Positions 1-6,400 of a DNA stretch of 10,454 bases are shown piece after piece; position 1 is the stretch's first letter; the number at the start of each line of letters is the position of its first letter. The notes below the pieces were generated by a model that saw only the letters and a list, made by a program, of their open reading frames with translations, was not told the DNA's origin and made no database searches. The translations under genes and the position numbers were made by a program. The DNA is from Phoronis ovalis. Lineage: Eukaryota; Phoronida; Phoronidae. Location: contig JAOXYB010063501.1 in assembly GCA_028565635.1 (NCBI GenBank), positions 1 through 10,454 on the forward strand. The letters run 5' to 3'.

Positions 1-180
1 ACTTTAAACTTGAAAAAGCCCACGTAATTTTGTGTCATACTGTATAGCACAATATACAGTTTACTTGTTTCTGCCATGATTATATCGTATTTTTACAGTA
101 TGTGTTAACCTTTGTAACTGGGTGGTTCCTACTAACAATATCCTACTCTTAATGCTTGTATTTTACCTCCTGTCTTACAG
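1..180 (+). other. 3' part of the upstream intron
   Basis: This non-coding stretch ends in a good acceptor (pyrimidine-rich ttttacctcctgtcttacag). It is the 3' end of an intron whose donor and preceding exon lie left of the window. No other feature was seen. Confidence 0.8.
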
Positions 181-480
181 GTAAGCCTTCAAAACCAACC
201 ATGTTTGCTGTAATAAATACTACTGCAGTGTCCATTTATTTGACATGGACATCAGCATTTAATGGAGGTCATGATCAAGTCTTTACTTTGGAGTCTGTAA
301 CAGAAGATGATATTGGTTGGAATAGTGTTCTTACTAATGTAACAGATTCTGGCGAGAATTCAGAGTTGATACGAAAAATCAGTGGTCTGCATGAAAGTAC
401 AGTTTATGAATTTCGAATGAAGGCTACTAACAAACTAGGTGATAGCCATTATACAGAAACTGTAATAGGAAAAACAAAGA
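181..480 (+). CDS. Exon 1 of window: fibronectin type III domain
   Basis: The exon follows a pyrimidine-rich acceptor ending in ttacag at 180 and stops before the donor gtgagc at 481. It is 300 bp with phase 1 at both ends, the usual arrangement for an FN3 domain carried by one exon. The peptide shows FN3 landmarks: the proline-rich start PSKP (3-6), the B-strand tryptophan in LTWTS, and the F-strand signature YEFRMKATNKLGDS near the C-terminus. Two N-glycosylation sequons are visible (NTT and NVT), which fits an extracellular location. Because the exon begins in mid-codon, an upstream coding exon ending in G must lie left of the window. The methionine at 156-158 lies within the intron and is not a start. 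Confidence 0.93.
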
Positions 481-3400
481 GTGAGCAGAGGTTTCTTGTT
501 TCTTTTGTTATAATTAGGAACTATATTTTATCCTTAAGTTTTAAACTTGCTTAAAAGCAAGTAAAACCTATAATGATTTGTAAGTCATGCAAATTATCAT
601 TTTGGTGGTGTTTTACTTATAGTCATTGGAATGTTTCCAAACAACATTTCTTACAGCAGTTTTGATTAAAATTGTCGTGAACAACAAATATGTCAGGAAA
701 TATTAAGACTGAGTAGAACCTTCTTTAGTTTGTTTCTTTTGTTGAAAAATATTGCAACCTTTACAAGTTTCAGCAAGCAAAACCATGTATGTTCCTAAAA
801 TATGTTTCCTATAGTACTTAAGCTTTTTATGCCCACCTCTATATAGTGGACGGGCATATAGTCGTCCTGTATGCATTGGTGTCAGCGGCAATGATTGTAA
901 CACTTTCTATGTCTCATAATAACAGCTTTAGTTTCTACTGGATCATATTTTGTTTGGCACAGGTATGTACAGTTCAAAGTACATGTCTGATATAATTTTG
1001 ATCTTGATTACTGGCGGCATGTTTGTTCCCAAAAGGGCATGTCATGGTTCGTCTATAGCTGCAAAGACGAAGCACTGCCTGGATTATTCTAAGATGGTTT
1101 TAAGAAATCCATAGGTGGGCGCGACATATGCTAAGTAACATTTTCAAACAACCTTGGAAAGTGGGTCAACTGTCAATCCGATAATTCAACATTTCTTTCA
1201 TCAAAACAGTTTTTGGCCAGATTTTGAAAACTCTGATACATAGAAAGATCGCTTAATTCAGAAAGTAAATAGAATTTAACCTAGCTCACTTCTAACATGG
1301 GTGGCCATGTTTGTTCCCGTAGATGGTACCCAGATAACAGTTTTAGTTTTTATCGGGTAAGTTTCAACAGTGGTACAGCATAAATGACCTGTTTCACCTA
1401 CAATATAACTGACTGGTATGGTGGCAATGCTTGTACCCGAGACTTTATGTCATGGCACATCTATAGCTGCAAACATGAAGCATTGCCTTACAATTAAAAA
1501 GTGGTTTTAAGAGAGCCATAGGTTGGTGGGTGTTATAGGCTAGCTGGTAATCTAGAATGACTTTGAAAAGTGGGTTAAATGGCAATTTTGAACCTTAGAC
1601 ATTTTTTTGCAATAGTCAGAAAGTAATCAGAGGTCAGCATATAGGTCAATTATGATGATTTTGACTCAGATAATTTCCAATATAGCCATAGCAATAGTCC
1701 CAACTTATTATTTCTGCAGGTAAGCACAAGGCACGCAGATGTATGATCACACATTAATAATCAACACTTTATTTCTCGTTAAACTTGTCAGAATGCATTG
1801 TGTACTAACATACATTTTGGAAAATGTGTAAAATTCAACATTATAAATAGCATGAGTTACATTTTACGAAAATTCTATTCTAGTCAGTCTTTAAGACAAT
1901 GGTTGAAAAATGTTGTGGTGTGCCCATGGAGCTAGTTCCTTCCCTTGCCTTCGAGAAGAGTTGTGGCTTTGAGATTTGTAACTATTTAAAACACACTTTT
2001 TGGATGAATTTGCTAGAAGCTTATACCTTAAACAAATCATAATAACAAATATTTTGGGAAATACATGGTATTAAATTTGTACATGTAAATGTATTTCATA
2101 TTTGAGTAAGACAAGTTATAACACATTCTTATACTTCATAAGCAAATCATATATTTTGTGTGTTATGAAAATCAATCCTGGAGATAATTGGTTGGGATCA
2201 TTGCGTAGGGTGGGTGTTAATAGCTAGGTGCTATTTTAGAAAGACCTTGAAGATGGCGGGTCAACTTGATCTGAAAATGTGACATTTTCCCAAAGTTGTC
2301 AAGCTGTTTTTGTACTAATCCTGAAAACTCTGATTCATAGAGAATTGCTTTAAAATTTAAGGAAACTTTACTGTAGTTTTGTGACTCATAAATCTTTATA
2401 GGCTGGGTACACTTTTGTATCTGTCGCATAAATAAATAAACATTTATTCAATACATTGTGATAGGCATATGCCAGCAAAAGCAGACTTCTTGTTTATATA
2501 ATTATTTATATAGGACACACAATATTTTGTTTTTATGAGGCGATCTTTTTCATATGGTTTTCTCATACATAGGCACACCAAATTTCCCAACTGAAACAAC
2601 AGTTACAGTAGATGGTGCTGTTGCTACCATTGAATGGACAAACGTAATTCAGGATGTGACTTCAATAGAAATAAAATATTGTAAAACCAAGGCACCATCC
2701 GACTGTGTCATAGAACCAGTGGATCCTACAAAAACATCTGCTACAGTAACAGTTGAACCAAATGTGGAATACGAGTTCCAAATGTTGTTGTATCAAGGAG
2801 AAGATTTGGTAGCTCAGCAATCTGTGGAAAAGTCACCACAAGGTCAGCTATTTATAAATAATTAGAGAGTATTAATAGCAAAACTTTATTTTTTGGGTAT
2901 AGATACTGCTGATCTATGCTGACACATGACTAATAACTGCAACCAAACTCATCTTGATTGTGTTTGTGTTCATTAATTCTATAGTGGAGATTCTGTTGAA
3001 AGAAGTGCTAGTTACCATAAATGGTTTGCGTTACTGGTAGCCAATTAATATATAATTTTGTAGCATATGTGGGATCACCATTCGGTCTTTTTGTTTTTAA
3101 CGTGGTGTCTTGAAAACACCTAGTTAAAATAAATCAATTTCTGGATCCAAGTCCTCAGAGTAGTTTAATTAATAGAGTACCATAAAAGAAAGGATCTCAT
3201 GGGGATATTCTTGTAAAATCACATTTTTAGGTGCTGATTCCAACATTGGAGTAATAGTTGGAGCTGTTTGTGGTGCGGTTGCAGCTGTCCTCATCATAAT
3301 TGTTATCGTTGTGATTGTGACGAAACGAAGAAGCTTGAAGGGGACAAAAGGTATTTTATAAACTTATTCATATGGTTGTTATTAATAAGTATTATTAAGG

Positions 3401-6400
3401 AGGGAGAGGAGGAGATATTTGACCCTTACATGACCTTTTGACCTCAAGGTCATAATAGACACTAATGTCCTAGCATTTACGCTCAGACCTTGTTTATTTA
3501 ATATTCTGAATATTAGCTGTAAACAGTAATATGTGTGTGATTTTGTTTGTAGGAGATGTTGAAATGCACTCTCATAAGTAAGTTTCATTTACTACTAGTA
3601 GTTTGTTACTATAAGTATTGCATGTAATTGTTGGCCTCATCAGCTATCTTTATTTGGTGATTTGCTCTCCAGTTCATAGATTTCTTTTCCTATCTACTTC
3701 ACAGCACCAAAGAAAATGGTGACAGAGTTGTCTCACCTGATGTATTTACTGACATTCTGAATAAATTACCTAATTCTGAGGTCACAATTAAATTATAAAC
3801 TTTAAGTGCTAAAACACTGTTGCATGTATTCTGATTTTTTTGTATGCTTACATGTAGTCTGGTTAATGGGGAACCCATTGAACCAAACGGTATAACTAAT
3901 CTGGCTGCTGAACTAGATGATGATGATGATGTTGATGATCCAAAATATGCATGTGCCACAGATTTGAAAAAAGCTCAAAATAAAACATCAGATGCAACTG
4001 ATCCTAAAACAGTGGCTGAATCACAAACAGCCCCTGGTAAGTGGGATACTTTACATATTATGTTCCTTTTTGTGTAATAGGCCTGCATATAAAATGGTAC
4101 CTCCAGGCACCCCAACTCTACCTCCTGAGGAGGATGAAATCAATCCCTATGGTATGGCAGTTTTTCCAGGTCGTAATCGTGCTGAAAAGAATGATAATCG
4201 AGAAACTGAAACCTTTGGTAAGACTGATAAATTTTTTTCTCCATTTTTCTTTTGTTACCAGGACACTTTTACCGTTATCTAACCAGCTAAAATCTGAACA
4301 TATAGTTAAAAGCTCTGTATCCAAACTATGCTGAGAAAAAAACTAAAAATCCTCTATTTGGTGATAGATGTGGAGTACTAACGCAAATTTTTTTTAAGTT
4401 GATGATCCTAGTACTCTGTATGCAGAAGTAAATAAGCCAAAGAAACAAAAACTGAATGAAGCTGTGTATTCACAACCTGATAAAACAAAGAAAAAACCTA
4501 CGAAAGGTTTGCTATAATTATAATTCTTTATTGATACTGATTTGTCAAATAAGACATTGTTTTAACATGAAATATCCCTAACATCATTCTTTATAATGTT
4601 TAGATGCATTCTTTTGTACAGTTTTTGAAGATTTAAATGAAAAATGTAAATTGCTTTTTATGTAGCAATTCTGTAATTGCATATGGCAATGTTAGGCACC
4701 TTAAACATATGAATAGCTAGGAAGTGTAAATATTTCATTTCTGGTGTATGTGTAAATCGGTTTTTTTATATATACTTCACTGGTATGTTATGACTATTCT
4801 TCTGTTTAATAGGTGATAATAAAAAAGAGAACAATAAAACTGATGACACTAATAATGCAGAACCTGCTGAATCTTTGTATGCACAACCAGACAAGTCAAA
4901 GAAGAAAAACAAAAAATCAGGTATTAAAAAAACAATCACAGAATCCAAGCTATTAAATAACATGTAACCGAAATGGTATCTGCTTATTATAATTTATAAA
5001 ACCCTGTAATCTGTTTAATACATGAACAAATGTTGTCTTGGGGTATAATGGAACTGTAATATGAAGCTTTTGCATTTTCATGCATAATAGTTACTGCGAA
5101 TATTACTGTTGCAGTATCATTTATTTCTGATTGCATTGCATTGTGTTTGTTCAGCAAATGATCACTTGCCTTCAAAACTTGGTTGCACAGCATGCTATAG
5201 ACAAGTAATTTAATTGTATTTTCTTTTACAAAGTATATGATAATGTTATTGAATACTTTGCTTTTTCATGTAGCTAACTGGATAATAAATTTTTTGAAAC
5301 TCTAATAAAAACATAGCTTTTCATTTTTCCTCAGATAATAATAAAACAGAAGATACTAAAGCAATGCCTGATCTTTTGTATGCCCAGCCAGACATGTCGA
5401 AGAAGAAAAAGAAAAAGCCAGGTGAGCTTAACTAACTTCAAACGGATTTTGCAAAGTATATATAAACATGATAAATTGTGGTACACAACATGCAATGTAC
5501 AAAAGATCCTAATTTAAATCAAGGACTGTCTAAGTGTACGAACTGATATCACTAAGAAATTCCTGATTCCATCATTTAATTATATTGCTACTTTCAGAGC
5601 CACCCAAAAAGCCTAAAGATACTGAAAAAAATAAGGGCAAAGCAGGTGAGTCAACTAGAAATTTCAAACAAATGTGACCTTGTATAAATAAAGAACAGAT
5701 TACAGTTCTATGTGGAAATGGATGTATACTAACACTTCCTGCTTTAAGATATTTTCTGAATGTTCCTGGTTGTTGTTCTTGTCATTCATTGCATAGTTAC
5801 TAGATTTCTATTTAAATTGGTTTATCATGCAGAAAAGAATCCACTGATTGGAAGATTTGAATGAAACATGTAAATTGAATGTCACTGTAGTGTTAAGAAA
5901 TGAAAAATCCTTATCAAGCTCAAAGTGATGTCTTATTGTTGTCACTGACTATATTCACTTTAATTTTTAATGAAAAGTAATAAATTGGGTCAAAGTCTGA
6001 ATCTCAGTGATACTCTTTTCAATAAATGTGTACTAAAGTTCTTGATGTTATGAGTTCTCTGAATTCAAGGACTTTCTGCAATGCACTTGAATCTTGCATT
6101 TCACTTGCATGTTCTGCATTGTTATTATATTCTTTGGAATCAGTAATATTTAAGACACTATATAAATGGTCTGTGTTGTAATAAATTCATGCTGTAAAAA
6201 AAAGAAGTATGTTGATATTTAAAGCCGAAAATTTACGAATTCACTTATTTTGTTATATATTTCAGATCTGTGTTGTGATATCATTGCATAAAATAAACTA
6301 AATTACCTTTGCTATATGTGTATATCCATGGTAACTTGCATAACAGACACGCAGCTACAAATAATAGTATCAAATTAAATTTATCTTTCTAGTATTTAAT

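Larger units (their letters stand above)
481..2572 (+). other. 2.1-kb intron with degenerate repeats
   Basis: This is the largest intron of the gene. Its outer parts are plain AT-rich sequence. The middle (about 887-2420) holds copies of a degenerate repeat, listed separately. At about 829-857 a hairpin-like segment (tgcccacc...ggacgggca) resembles the ends of dispersed repeats common in mollusc genomes. Short minus-strand frames at 703-903 and 2217-2429 show no recognisable protein and lie in repeat-like sequence. Confidence 0.75.

Noticed and set aside
703-903. Minus-strand 66-codon frame in the first intron
   Set aside because: It overlaps repeat-like hairpin sequence and has no recognisable protein signature.
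3699-3959. Minus-strand frame with a polyserine run
   Set aside because: The serine run is the reverse complement of the coding GAT repeat in exon 5; it is a shadow of the real gene.
4041-4334. 97-codon plus-strand frame overlapping exon 6
   Set aside because: It is the shifted frame of exon 6, with no motif content; the proline/NPY-containing frame joins neighbours in phase and is the real one.
4766-4963. Minus-strand hydrophobic frame resembling a membrane protein
   Set aside because: The phenylalanine/leucine-rich stretch is the complement of lysine codons in exon 8.
5833-5864. Alternative last exon reading EKNPLIGRFE then stop, with AATAAA at 6021
   Set aside because: The phase fits and a poly(A) signal follows, but part of the sequence is the intronic 27-bp repeat and the peptide has no cassette features. 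It is too weak to annotate without RNA evidence.
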